A DNA stretch of 64,000 nucleotides from Klebsormidium nitens (lineage: Eukaryota > Streptophyta > Klebsormidiophyceae > Klebsormidiales > Klebsormidiaceae). Location: assembly GCA_000708835.1 (NCBI GenBank), contig DF237159.1, positions 58,679 through 122,678 of the forward strand. Reading direction: 5' to 3'. Positions 21,195 through 33,000 of the stretch are shown in pieces. The first letter of the stretch is position 1. Each line of letters starts with the position of its first letter. The translations under genes and the position numbers were made by a program. Under the pieces are notes generated by a model, which was not told the DNA's origin, made no database searches, and saw only the letters and a program-made list of their open reading frames with translations.

Positions 21195-23479
21195 CTGCAA
21201 CACAGAAGGTACCGGCACATACGTTTTGTGTTTGCAAGGAACGCTTGAGCAATTCTGGCTTCATATTGAAAGTTGATGGCTTCCTCATTTCAATTTACGT
21301 GCCAGCGATGGGGCTATCACAGAATGATTGAGGCCCACTGAGTTTTGCGAGTATGCGGAGCTACTTCCAAATAGCAAAATAGCATCTGAATTCCCGACTC
21401 AGGTATTGCAAATAACCCTCTGAGACCATCGTCCTCCTTATAACATGTAAAGAACTGACTCAGGTGGTGCAGTCAAGCAGCCCAGCGGCCTAGATTCTCA
21501 CCCCACATGCTACCAAAATGGATTCATAGTAATCAAAGCAGAGAGAAATCATTGAGTGTGCTTGTCAGGTGATGTGGAGGGGATGTGGAGTTAGTAGAAG
21601 GACTGGCAGCTAATCTACAATCCTGACATCTACAAAAACGCAAAACTCACTCAACCACCCTCTACAGATTGAGCCCCCTCTGTCTCATAATGAACCACCA
21701 AGCGTTGGCATCCCAACCTAATATATGGTCGTCCTTTTGGAAGCAGTACATCTCAGCACCATACCAATGGACTCTTCAAGACAGCTGGGAGGTATCTTAA
21801 CTTATTGAATCAGTACGGGGCCAGTAGCATCTGCAGATGATTGCCAATCAGCAGGAAACCTGACCGGCTCCCTAATGTTAGAGATTACAGCAGCAAGGTG
21901 AGCCGTTGATTTCTCTGAAATGTTGCTGGCAAACAGCTGCCAGCAGTTCAACTGCTTTTGACAAGGCAACTGTATCAACACTAGGCTACTTACTGAAGAT
22001 GCCATACTAGTAAGTGCTAGTAAGGACGCGTATTTATGGTGATCAGAAGCTCGAGTAAAAGGGTTGGAGGCTTGTAGAAAAGGCTCAAGAGTCAAGGCCT
22101 TTTCTTGTTACCATATTCTTTTCCCTTGCGCTGCCGGTTGATCCTTACATGCTTCTCGACCATCAAACCTCCCACAACGCCAGCTGGTCCTGGCCCCTAG
22201 CAGTCACGGTGGCCCTTGCATGCGACCCCTGCATGAGTGCTTTGGCCCTAAGGTGCTTTGACGTCGTCCCCAAAAGTCTGGGGGACAGCCTTGATCAAAC
22301 TTTGCCATCATTGTGCTTTGCCCCAGGCCAGGGGCATATCATAATGAGCTGAATCAGAGACCCCAGCGGCTTACAAGGATGTCACGCGCGCGCCCTAGCC
22401 TTTATCCGAGCACAGGCGGCCGAACGCCGCCTGATTGACGTCCGATGAAAAATCTTGACGGCTCCGATCTTATCAAACAATGAATGTGCCGCGCGCGCTT
22501 CAAGCACTGTACAGTTACAACCAGATTAGGTAGACCCCCATCAACCGACCGGACTCTCGGACCCTTCGTTTCTGCAATTCGTAGAGAGCTGGACTCGCTC
22601 GTCTCGAAGTCGGCAACGCTTTGGTTTATGCATAATGCAGATAAGTTGAGGTAGTCACTGGTTCGTCATCTGTAACCGGTAGCCGGTACCATACAGCTGG
22701 TCATACAAGAGATTGTGAAAGCGAGACGTGTCCAGAAATGATAATTGGCTAGGAGACGGTAGGAATCAAGACCCCCTTCTCACGTGCCAAGCTGCATCCT
22801 GAGGAAAGTCCGGAAAAACGTGCCGCAATTTGTAATGTAAAGCTGCGCGCGAGTGCATTTCAGGCACTAGGTTTTGCCCGGGAAAGAACACCGAGATAAT
22901 CGACCGAGCACAAACTCCCATGGCCTCAGTGTTGAAATCCGGCCGGCGGTTTCCTCGTGGCAGGCAGGGCCTCGAATCCATTGAACCCGTACTAGGAGGT
23001 TACCGCCCGAAGGGCGGTGTCCCTCCTAGCCCATCTTGATTGGGGGACAGTTGATGGCACATACATAAGCCACAACGTTAACGGACAAAGGATTGCTGAA
23101 CCAAATATGACTCCGACCATTGATGATAGCATGCAGTACGTGCTTCAAGTCAGCCTGGTATGCAGGGGTATGCACAACGGTTTGCCTATGACAAGCGATA
23201 TGCTGACTGAAATATAGGTATATTGACGGACCCACTGTGGTCTATTTTGCAAGTTCTGAATGTCTGGAATGACTGCATCATTGATGACTGTCCGATGATC
23301 ATTCGAGTCAAATCAACGTACTAACATTCGTGGCCTCCCTGTCATCATGGTATGCCAAAAGGTCCAAGTTCTGGCACTGTCTGTCAACATGATTCCCGTT
23401 CCGTGTCACTTCTAAGACCTTAGCATAGATCTGCCTTTGAGGCCAACAGCAAAGGGGCGCAAGTGGAAGGTTCGCGTAC
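21195..23479. other. Interval upstream of the RING exons and before the EEP gene
   Basis: Probably contains the missing 5' exons of the RING gene; a minus-strand ATG at about 22005 followed directly by a GTAAGT donor is one candidate first exon, not provable here. A CG-rich patch near 22380-22500 and one hairpin (22992-23029) are the only other structures seen. Confidence 0.35.
22992..23029 (+). repeat. GC-rich imperfect hairpin
   Basis: CTAGGAGG and ACCGCCC on the left pair with GGGCGGT and CCTCCTAG on the right, around a GAA loop with a small internal bulge. No coding or mobile element is attached. Confidence 0.8.
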
Positions 23480-25853
23480 ATGATGGATCCCTCCTTCGCC
23501 ACCGTGACGAAAGGGAAGGAGAAGGTTGTTGATCATCCTGTGATGGAAACGCCCCCCCAGTCGCCAGCTGTCGATCCTCCTTCCAGGCCATTGGTCTGCC
23601 TATCATGGAATATCCAAGGGCCCTTCAGTGGTCCGGGCTCAATAGCAACCAATAGGCTTGTAACCGAACTGATACATAGGGGAACGCCCAAGGGCAAGGT
23701 TGACTTATTCTTTATCCAAGAACCTCCTTGGGTAAAGAAAAATTTCTTACCTGGTCACTTTGAAAAGCTGGCCCACAAGGGAGAGTACGATTATCACGGC
23801 AATGTTCTAAGAAAGTTAGAGAAGAGAAAGTTCACACGCAAGCATGCCGGGATCCTGTTCAACAAGGAGAAGCTTGACCTTGTCAAACCCGTCGACCTGA
23901 GGGGAAAAGGGCTAAGCAACATGCTTGAGGAGAAGCACAAACAGAAACTGAAAGATGGACTGCAGCGGGGGACTTATTATGCTGATCGGACCGTCGCCTA
24001 TCAATTTAGGGAACGGAGAACCAGTCGGCACTTTCTCGCCATATCGCATCATGGGGAGAATGTCAAAGAAGGAAGTTGCGACCCTCATAAGGCAGAGAAT
24101 GCTAGAATGCTGCTAGTACTGGCAGAGTACGTGCGGGATCCCAACAATAAGTTGATTGACAGAAAGTACAAGGGAATGCCAGCCGTGATAGCGGCAGACT
24201 TCAACGTGGACTTGGCACCGCGCAGTTGCTGGCAGATTGATGGCCGGCCAGACTCGAGAATGTGGATGCACAAATGGTTCCAGCTTGACAAGGACTGGGT
24301 GCTCCCGAAACCATCAAACCGTCTGAAAGCGGAAAAGATTGCCGAGCTACCGCCAGAAACCTGGAACGAAAAGTCGAATCCAAACGTCAATTCCGGAAGG
24401 AGAGCAATGAAGCCTGCAATTGACTACATCTGCATGGTCAAAGCGGGAAAGGCGGAAACTCAGCTGGTACAAAACCTCGAGATCGTGAAGCTGTTCCCAA
24501 TTCCAGTCGTGGAAGACGGCAATGTCGTATTTCGCCAAGCGGGATTTCCTACAGCCGGGGCGCATCTGCTGAAAGACATCACGGCAGAGGAATTGGAGCC
24601 GTTGTGGAAGGACCTGAAACCGGAGGTGTTTGGGAAGTACCATGACCCGTTCCGCTTTGTCATTGACCTGAGCTCTGCTCCCGTCGTTGGGACGCCTTCA
24701 CCAGCTGGCAGGTACGGCCCGAAGCTCCGCTTTGAGTGACTGACCTGCCTGTATCGCATTTCCAAAACAACACGTCACATATAATTGGCAGCTTGATAAC
24801 CAAGAGGATGCTTCCCTCGAGATCAACTTAGGGGTTCAGGAGAGTCAAGAAATGAGAGAGCACCTTTCGAGCAAGAACGTCTTGTCATCGAGGGTGCATT
24901 AGAAAATTTTCAAGTTCTCAACCTTGTTGAAGACTACGATATCAGATTAGCAGATGGTCCCATTTCGGATGCGCTTCGTATGCGCAGTTTTTTGTGTTCT
25001 CCAAGCTGATTCACTTCATCGCATCCGCCACAAAACGTGCTTGGATCGACCTGATTTTTCCTTCTATACTGTCTCCAGCAACACATCGTCACCGGCAGCT
25101 TCACCTCGGCCTGGCTCGCCCACCTCTGCGAGTAAGACTGCAACCACCTTCGAAAGAGACAAGCGAGGAGGTCAATACTTCCGTGGAGACCTCTCCATGC
25201 TCTAGCCCGTCAGGCAAAGCCTGCAATCACCAGACACCCAGTGTATGATACATTGTCTTTCAGTCCACCTGAAATCTTACTCTCAGAATGCCTTCTTTTT
25301 GTGCTGTGGCATCTTTAAGGTTGGCGCCTGTTGATGTATCGAAGGTCCAGCTCGGGACATAGAGTGGGCATATCCGGACGATGCTTGTGCGCAGCAGACA
25401 GTGATACGGCAATTTCTGATTCCTTCCGAGTGGCAGAGTCGTTCTTCTTCATGAAAAGGCGAGTTATGATGCAGCTCCGACTTTCTGCCCTGCTGGTATG
25501 AAGGAGGATGCGTGACCTCACTGGTTGCTGAACGCTCGGGCTTTTCTGTTTCTCTAGGCTCAACGTCAAGCACGTCTTTTGAAGACGCCCCGCCTAAGAG
25601 CGAGCACCAGGCAGCTGCCGACGACATTCCATCAACCTCCGCTCCTGCCGTCACGACAACCACCCACTACATCAGCCGCCAGGGTGACGAGTTCAAAGCA
25701 ACTATTATCTCCTTCCAAGACGGGGGTCCGGTCCAACAAGGCCCCATGAAACTGAAGAAGTACTACTCGGACTACGCCCATGGCCAGTTGGCGAGTCCGA
25801 CGCACATAGTGTTCACGAACGGAGTTCCGCCCGACTTCTTTCAAAGAGGCTGA
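23480..25853 (+). CDS. Endonuclease/exonuclease/phosphatase (EEP) fold protein
   Basis: Three exons, 23480-24711, 25079-25131 and 25558-25853, total 1,581 nt and keep frame, giving 526 aa. The first exon carries the EEP (DNase I-like) domain: LSWNIQG (Asn44), FIQEP (Glu81), AISHHG (His190), AADFNVD (Asp240, Asn242) and AIDYICMV (Asp315). The usual final SDH is replaced by GAHLL (His362), so activity is likely but not certain. The fold cleaves phosphodiester or phosphomonoester bonds; the substrate is unknown. The spliced C-terminus is a Ser/Pro/Thr-rich linker, then a compact tail (HYISRQGDEFKATIISF). If intron 1 is retained, translation stops at 24739 and gives a 419-aa form with the full EEP domain. 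LINE retroelements use related domains, but no reverse transcriptase is nearby and the spliced tail argues for a host gene. Confidence 0.78.
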
Positions 25854-27022
25854 GCGCCGGCAGGGGAATTACAATCAAGTGATCAGAGCTAGAAAGCAGA
25901 CTTAGGTTGAGTGCTATACAAGTGGTTCCGCAAACTATCTTGTCCTTTGGAAGAAGGAGTATCACGCCGAGGCGGCGCTGCGGTTCAATTTCTGTCTCTT
26001 CGAAACGACATCATGCTTTGAATTCTGATACCCGCGCACCTAATGCATGGTACGCGCAGTTTGGCGCATGGATTTCGCTATGGACGGAAGTCTGGTGTGC
26101 TGGGAGCTTCCATAAGACTCCTCTACCATATCCGACATTGAAAAGAATTCCGTGGAAATTTGAAGCGCTGTGCACGTTAAGGTTGAGTATCTCGTCGACC
26201 TTCTCAAAATGACACAACATCTCGAGTACTTGCCTTGGAGGCTCGCGCGATCACAGAACTCATCCAACTTGCGATCATTGGCCGGTTGCTTTTCATCAAT
26301 CATGTGGGGCGGCGCGGCCCCAGGCTAATTCAAGTTTCCTCGATCCGACGTGGCGGATCTAAGGCTTGCCCCGCTTACCAAAGCAGAAATTCGACTAGCC
26401 CAATTATATGCAGGCATGAGTACTTTGGCAACTATATTCGAAGTGCGGGCCGGCCGCCAAAGACCGATGATGAACTTATGCACGAGTCCCCTTCGCCCCA
26501 CGCCGCCGTACTACAACAATTTTGAACAGTTTCATTTACAAGAGTGTTGACATAGCCGCCATGCAGTGATGAATGCAATTTCCGGCGTGAATGTGACAGA
26601 GCTTAAGAGTCATTGAAGACAACCACCCCTGCCAGCCTGAGCGTTGTTCCACAACAAACAGTAGCTTGCGAAGACCCTTTCATGTTGAAGGATAAACATC
26701 ACATGCAGCTAGGGCGCGTCGCGACGTAGTACTAGACATATCGATACGCTCATCCCGACACTGACATGCATACGTGCCACGATGGATAACATGACACGCG
26801 GCTTTGAGGGACTAAGAGATGATTGGAGGGAACCCGCATGTCGAAGCTAGCATGCGCCCCGCACCCCCCCATTCACTTCGTTAGAAAAAGACCATCGCGA
26901 TCTTGTAACGGGCATTGATATATGACGATCTGTTTCCGCTCTAGTTCCTACATTATCCGGCTCTATGTGCTGGATCTTGACCTGCTGCAGGGAAGAGAGC
27001 ACGGCGCTTCCCCACCTGGACC
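25854..27022. other. Intergenic between convergent EEP and DNAJC11 3' ends
   Basis: About 1.2 kb holding the two 3' UTRs. No further gene, RNA or repeat structure was recognised. Confidence 0.5.
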
Positions 27023-30000
27023 TCAGCTCTCGGAGTCCGTCACTTTATGCCGCCGGTCAGGAATGAAAAGCGCTTCCTTATCTCCTACCGTCGTTTCGTG
27101 AACATTGCCCCGCCACTTATACTTGACCCGCAATTCCTTCTCCTCACCCGGACACGGGTCGCAGAAGCCCATCAAGCCCGCCTTTCGAATGCCCGGGTGT
27201 AACTGCACGTGACGCCAAGATAAACCGGGCTTAGAGCCGAGCTCTAGGGTAGGCAAGAGCAGATTTGAGGTTCAGAGAGTGTTGTTTCGCTTTCCACAAT
27301 CGCTCTCCCCGAAGAAGCAAGCCAACTTTCAAGCCGAAAATCCAAGCTTCCCGCTAGGAATATCTGCTAGGAAGATTGTAGAGCCGATATCCATTGCAAA
27401 TTCCGGTCGTGGCGCCCAACAGCCAGCAAAAGCAGCGGCCAAAATCACCGAGGATGCAAGCAAGTTGGAAAGCTTTTCCTTTTCACAAGCACATACGATG
27501 CTGAAGTAATGACGACAATCTTCGGCTTAACGGCAGACCGCACGACGCCGCAGCAATCTATCTTCCGTGCTAGTCAACTTTCGGTTGACTTCAAGGAGCC
27601 AAAAACAGGTCGGAATGGTATCCTGTCCGTGCCGCAAAGCTAGCAGTGGGAACGCAAAGCGAAGTTTTTAAAAGCAGCTGACATTCCCAGCCCCAACGAC
27701 CGTTTGCGAAAGGTCCTACTACACGTCGTGAAGTGCGACTCAACGAACATTCGGTAGTCGATGCAGCCGTGGGCTTTGATGGGCACCCTTCAATCAGCGA
27801 GGCTCTTTCTTCAAACCCGACTGGAGCCGAAGTCCAGAGCGTTACTGGCAACTACTCCTTTCTTCCTCTCAATCGCAGAGAGGCGTCTAGACTCACAGCT
27901 GCGAGATGCTCAAAGGCAAGCGCGTTGAACCGCCTTGTCATCACTGAGACGCAGGTGCAGAGCACCGCTCGCGCAAAAGGCCACCGATGGAAAGCCAGTC
28001 CCACCGCTCTCAAAAACACACCTTTCGGGAAAGGAACAAACGCGCAGAAAGACTAACTTTCGACGACCTCAGACGACTGACCTTGATCGCGCTATCGTCG
28101 ACCAAGAACTGCACCGGAGTCGTCACGTCCAAAAACGGCGGCGGCAGGCCCTCGTCTTGTCCGTCATGCCCCTCCTCCTCAACTTCCTTCCCCCGGTCAC
28201 TTTCCCCGTTCTGTCGTTTCTTGCGCGGCTTTATACACCCGTACACGGCTTCGACGATAACCAGCCCCGGGTTGGCCCGGTTCTCCTCGTTCGCTTTTTT
28301 CCGGCTGGCGCTCCCGGACATGAGGTCCTGCACCCCCCGCGCGGCCTCAATGGACTCGCGGACCTGGAGAAGGTGACGTGTACTGACGTCAGCAACGCGT
28401 TGTGAAGACGCGCGTCGGTGCCATTAACAATCATACAAAGGGTTCTGCACCCTCCATCCTGCGTCGATGGGCTCTTGAACTCGAGGTAGTCAATTGGCAT
28501 GACATCAGCAAGAGCAGAGACATACCACAGGCGATGCGGATGGTACTAACGGGTAATCGCGGACTTCTTCTATCCAAGAATGCGAGGCAGCTCTTCATTT
28601 CTTAACAATCACCTTCCGAAATACGAAAGACCCCTTCTTGTTGGAAAGGTCCCTAACTGATGACAGTCTCGACTATTATTGGTACCAGGTAGTAATCGCG
28701 AACATTCTTGAAGCGGATACCTGGCTCACAAGGTCCAGCAATCTCTCAGAATCCTTCGGGAGCTCCAACCAGCCCGCAACCGTAATACAAAATGGAAACG
28801 AAAATACGGACAAACAACATCCGCTCGCTGACCTGTTGTGCGTTGGCCCGACGAGCCGCGAGCGTCTTCCGTTTCCGGCGCTTGATGGCCGCGGGCTTCA
28901 AGTAGTAGTGCTGCGCAAGACCAAAGCAGACCCATCAGAGACCGCCACACCAAAGCAGACCCATCAGAGACCGCCACGTGGCATGAGGTGAGCGATGGAG
29001 GAAAGAGTATTGTGGACGCCTCTTACGGTGCTTAAGTGCTGCGAGCTTTGAGTACGTGCCTCGCTTAGCAGAGGGCAGGAAACGATGAATAGTCAGAAAC
29101 GTTGAAGTAAGCATAGATGACGATCGCTGATGAGGATCGATCTTAACTGCGGCGAGTTTTTGCACTGATTGTGTAGCATAGCGGGAGGGTTGTGGATAAT
29201 AGCAGATGAGGATGGACAGCTGGAGGAAAAGTCAAGTTTATCTCGTCCAAGAACGCCGTCACTGCCTGGCAAAGTGAGGAAAACCAAAGCTCTCTTTCCC
29301 TAGTCTTGCCCTGATGCCAACATGAGGTAGGTACTGCTGAGGCGAAAGCAGAGGAAACGCCGCGAAAATGTTTCAGCTATTCCAAGATTTAGCAGGCCTA
29401 CAGTCCACTCTGTTTGAACGTGAATAGGAGCGGAGGAAAATGGGAAATTAAGCTGGATAGGAGAGGGGCAAGCCCGTCGGCTTACTCTAACCAAAGCGTA
29501 CAGTGCCGGCGGGAGGCACAGCGCGGCAAGGATCGTGAACGGCTCCAGCTTGTCGGACAGCAGGATCTGCGAATGAAAGACACGTGTCAGCATGTCCTTG
29601 CTAACTGCAACACATGAGCGGGCTGTCAGCTGTACTGAAGATCGAAGGAGCATAGAGTTCTGCGGGCGCAGGCTTTCAAAAGGGCGGCCCGCCGATCGTT
29701 CCACCTCTTGATCGAGAGCCCTCCGTTGCCGGTAACAAGTCAAAGAACGCCCGCTCGATTTCAAAAGGAAGCCACTCTTCATACCTAGACTGAGAATTGA
29801 GGACAGAATTGCGACAACCACCGTGTTTAGGAACGTTCTGGCTCTGGACCGGAGCTCGACAGGCCCTTGTGCTGAAGCACAAATTCTTTGAGGACATGTA
29901 AAGCTTGGCTCTTCTTTCGGGCCGGGAGCGGGGCGTCCGCAATCTTGAACACCCAGTCTCTACTTCTGAGCAGAGCGGCTGCTTGTTGTCTGTATGCACG

Positions 30001-33000
30001 AATCACCGAGCAATATAATACGACCAGAAGAACCGATGTTAAATCGAGAGCGGATCCATACAGCAATGGGAGAAAGGCAAGGCGTGCTTCCAGGCCGCTT
30101 TGATTGCTCTACCTTTTCCAACCATCCGCTTAACTTACTAAAAAGTTCTTTGGGCTTTGCGATACTGAACTTATTTTCTCCAGAAGTCTGAACCGCATCC
30201 TCAGCCGCTAGGCAAAGTGGGTAATGCATCAAAGTAAGAGAACGGGGTTGTGGACCCCTCAGAGATGTCACTTACTGGGATGATGAACTTCTGCCCCCCT
30301 CGGGTGTAGCGAATCTTCCACAGCACGCCCTGCCCAAAAGCAATGACGATGTTAGTTTCTTTCGTGCTTTAAAACGATAAGGCGCAGGGAGGAAGCTCGC
30401 GCAAAAGTTTGGAGACTTTGACGAGCGAATGCGGTGCTCGAAATGCTGTTCCCAAGAAGGGTTTCTCGTCTATATGAAAGCTCACAAGTTTTGAGCACAG
30501 CAGCAACGGTCACAACAACACAGTATTTCACGCGCAGCTGTCAAAGGCGTTGATTGCCCTGAACCAGACGTCTATGAACAGCAAAGGGTAGACAAAACGA
30601 GCAGTCGTACAGAAATGCTTTCACTAATTGCAAGTCCGTCCCTTCGATTATCTGGGTGTACACGCTGCTTCAAACATCCATGTCGTTTAACAAGACGGCA
30701 GGGAACCATTTGCCCAGCGGTGGCGGCTCGATATCGAAAGTGCCTTAAAATCGGATTCGCTGCTTGCACTTTCCCAGTATCATTTCGGGGGTGCGACGTT
30801 GAGTTGTAAGCTAGCTTCCATTGAGATACGTCAACGCAACCCCCTAAAGTCGGGGTCTCCCCTCGGCTGACGACCCCACAAAGTGCACGCGGCCTTAAGT
30901 CGAACTTGGCTTCCAACCGCAACCCCTGAAGTTAGATGTCTAAGCGGCCGGCGCCCTGTCGAGCGCTCACCTGTACCCCCACAGTACACGAGAAGCCCCC
31001 CGAGCTCCGTTCCGACAGGATTCGGTGCGCCCCAATCTCAACCTCAATCGCCGTACTGCAGAGAAGCAGCAGCGTACATCATGTCACACCGAAAAATGAA
31101 GTTGGATGCTTGGAAGGCAAAGGGGATGGATTGGTGACAGGAAAAATCTGAACCTGGCTACGCGGGGAGCAACGGACGACCTTCGATGATATTCTCACAA
31201 GGTCAAAAGCCATAGGGCTTTCCTTCCTGTTACGACGGAATTCTTGCTCCTTTGCTCTTGATTCCAGTGACCTCAACCATAAGAGGGAGAAGCGATTATC
31301 GGAAAGGTCGCGGCCTCTGTTCAAGAGGATAAGTTCTGTGTCTCTCCTCAGGCAAGTCTCTTGTAGGGTAACGCATGTCCGAAGACAAAAAAGAGAATGA
31401 ATGCAGAAGTTCGTGTGAAAAAAGTCCAAGTATTGGGACGATGAGGACCTGACCACAAAAACCCGGTGTTCTATAGAAGCGTTGTCGCAAATTGTACCCG
31501 CCAGGCTCTGAGGGCAAGCGCAAGTCGATACAAGGCTCAAATTAGAAGCCAGCGTTATCTATTTTCAGTATCCTTCCCGTAACTGGGTTAAGAAAAGGTA
31601 AGACCTCTTTGTGAGCGAACCCCGGTTGCAGCTTTGCGTCACCGTTTGTCCTACTCAACTTGACGAGCTTCGCAGTTGCTCAATAACCTTACAGCTTCTT
31701 CCTAGCAAACCGCCGTTGTCCAGTGCAAAGTCTAGTCTGATTCAATCAGTCTGGTACTGAGCGAAAGCAGCCCAGATCAGTGTAAACAAGCTGTTCGAAA
31801 GACTCTGTAAACTTGCAAAAGAGAACTCACATTCCAATCTTGGCGGACACCTTTCCAAACGACTTGTCCGAAAAGTGGTGCACCCAGTTTCCCGCTACCC
31901 CAAACGCCGTCCCCATACGAAGGTCCCCTCGGAGCGAGTTTTTGGTCCCGTCGCGGCTCCAGCCGACGGCGACGCCCATGTCGGGGCCCAAAGTCAGCGC
32001 GATCTGCAGATGTATATTGTACTGCTCTTATATTGAGGAAAGCACTCTGCGGGAGTTGGAAGATGGAAGATCAAAAACTAAACGAGTACCATTCCGGGGT
32101 TCAGCCGCCAACTGATAATCAGACGTGAAGGGGCAAAACAGAATACTGGATTGATACAGAATTCCGTATCTTTGCGGCTCCACCCGAGGGCGACGCCCAT
32201 GTCGGCACTAAAAACGAAGTATTCAGGCGGAAATGGAAATCACGAGCATGTCGATCCAGCATTGGACTGGAACAGACTTTCGCATTGACTCGCCAAGATA
32301 ATTGCAGTCGACCGACGAGGGCAGATCACAAAAAACCTGCCAATCTAAGCGTGGAGTATAAGGATACTCCTTTTATATTGGGTTGAGAGCAAGGCAACGA
32401 AGTTGCAAGCCCACCCGAGCAATGAGCAGTCCCTTTCGAAGAAGCGCACTTTGCTAGTGGAAGCAACAGCGGGGCCACGGCTATCAGCGGATGACTTCGC
32501 TATCCTCCTAACCTAAAGAGCACTTAGAATCAACGTCAATCAGTGCCTCTGACGTCGGTCGAACTTCGCTGGAAGAAGCATCACTCAGGCCGAGATATCA
32601 ATGAACGAATCGGCTGGCCTTCTAGCCAGTGGACTTTGAAGCCAAACAAACACTCGAGAATCACCGGGAGCTGGTGCTTACGTCACCCCTGACGTTGGGC
32701 GTCAGCTGGCGGCTCCAGGCGCACGTCTGCGAGAGCGAGCCGTCCTTGATGTTGTAGTTCGCGGACAGCGAGGCGGTCATGTGCTTCGACAATTGCCTGC
32801 AGCACAAGAGCGCAGAAAAGATGACGTCATGCTAATGGTTGAACTTAAGACTACTGCAGGCTGCAATAGCGGCTTGCAATCGTCCATAAGATCCAAGGAA
32901 CGAACTTTTGTGCTTTCCAACCCGATCAGTACTGCGGGGAAGCGCTTTTTGAGTGCTTCGACACCTGCCTGAATTCGACCTGCAGAACAAAACGTCATGC

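Noticed and set aside
23480-24739. EEP domain as part of a LINE-type retrotransposon
   Set aside because: No reverse transcriptase, RNase H, poly-A tail or target-site duplication was seen nearby, and the gene continues through two well-phased introns.
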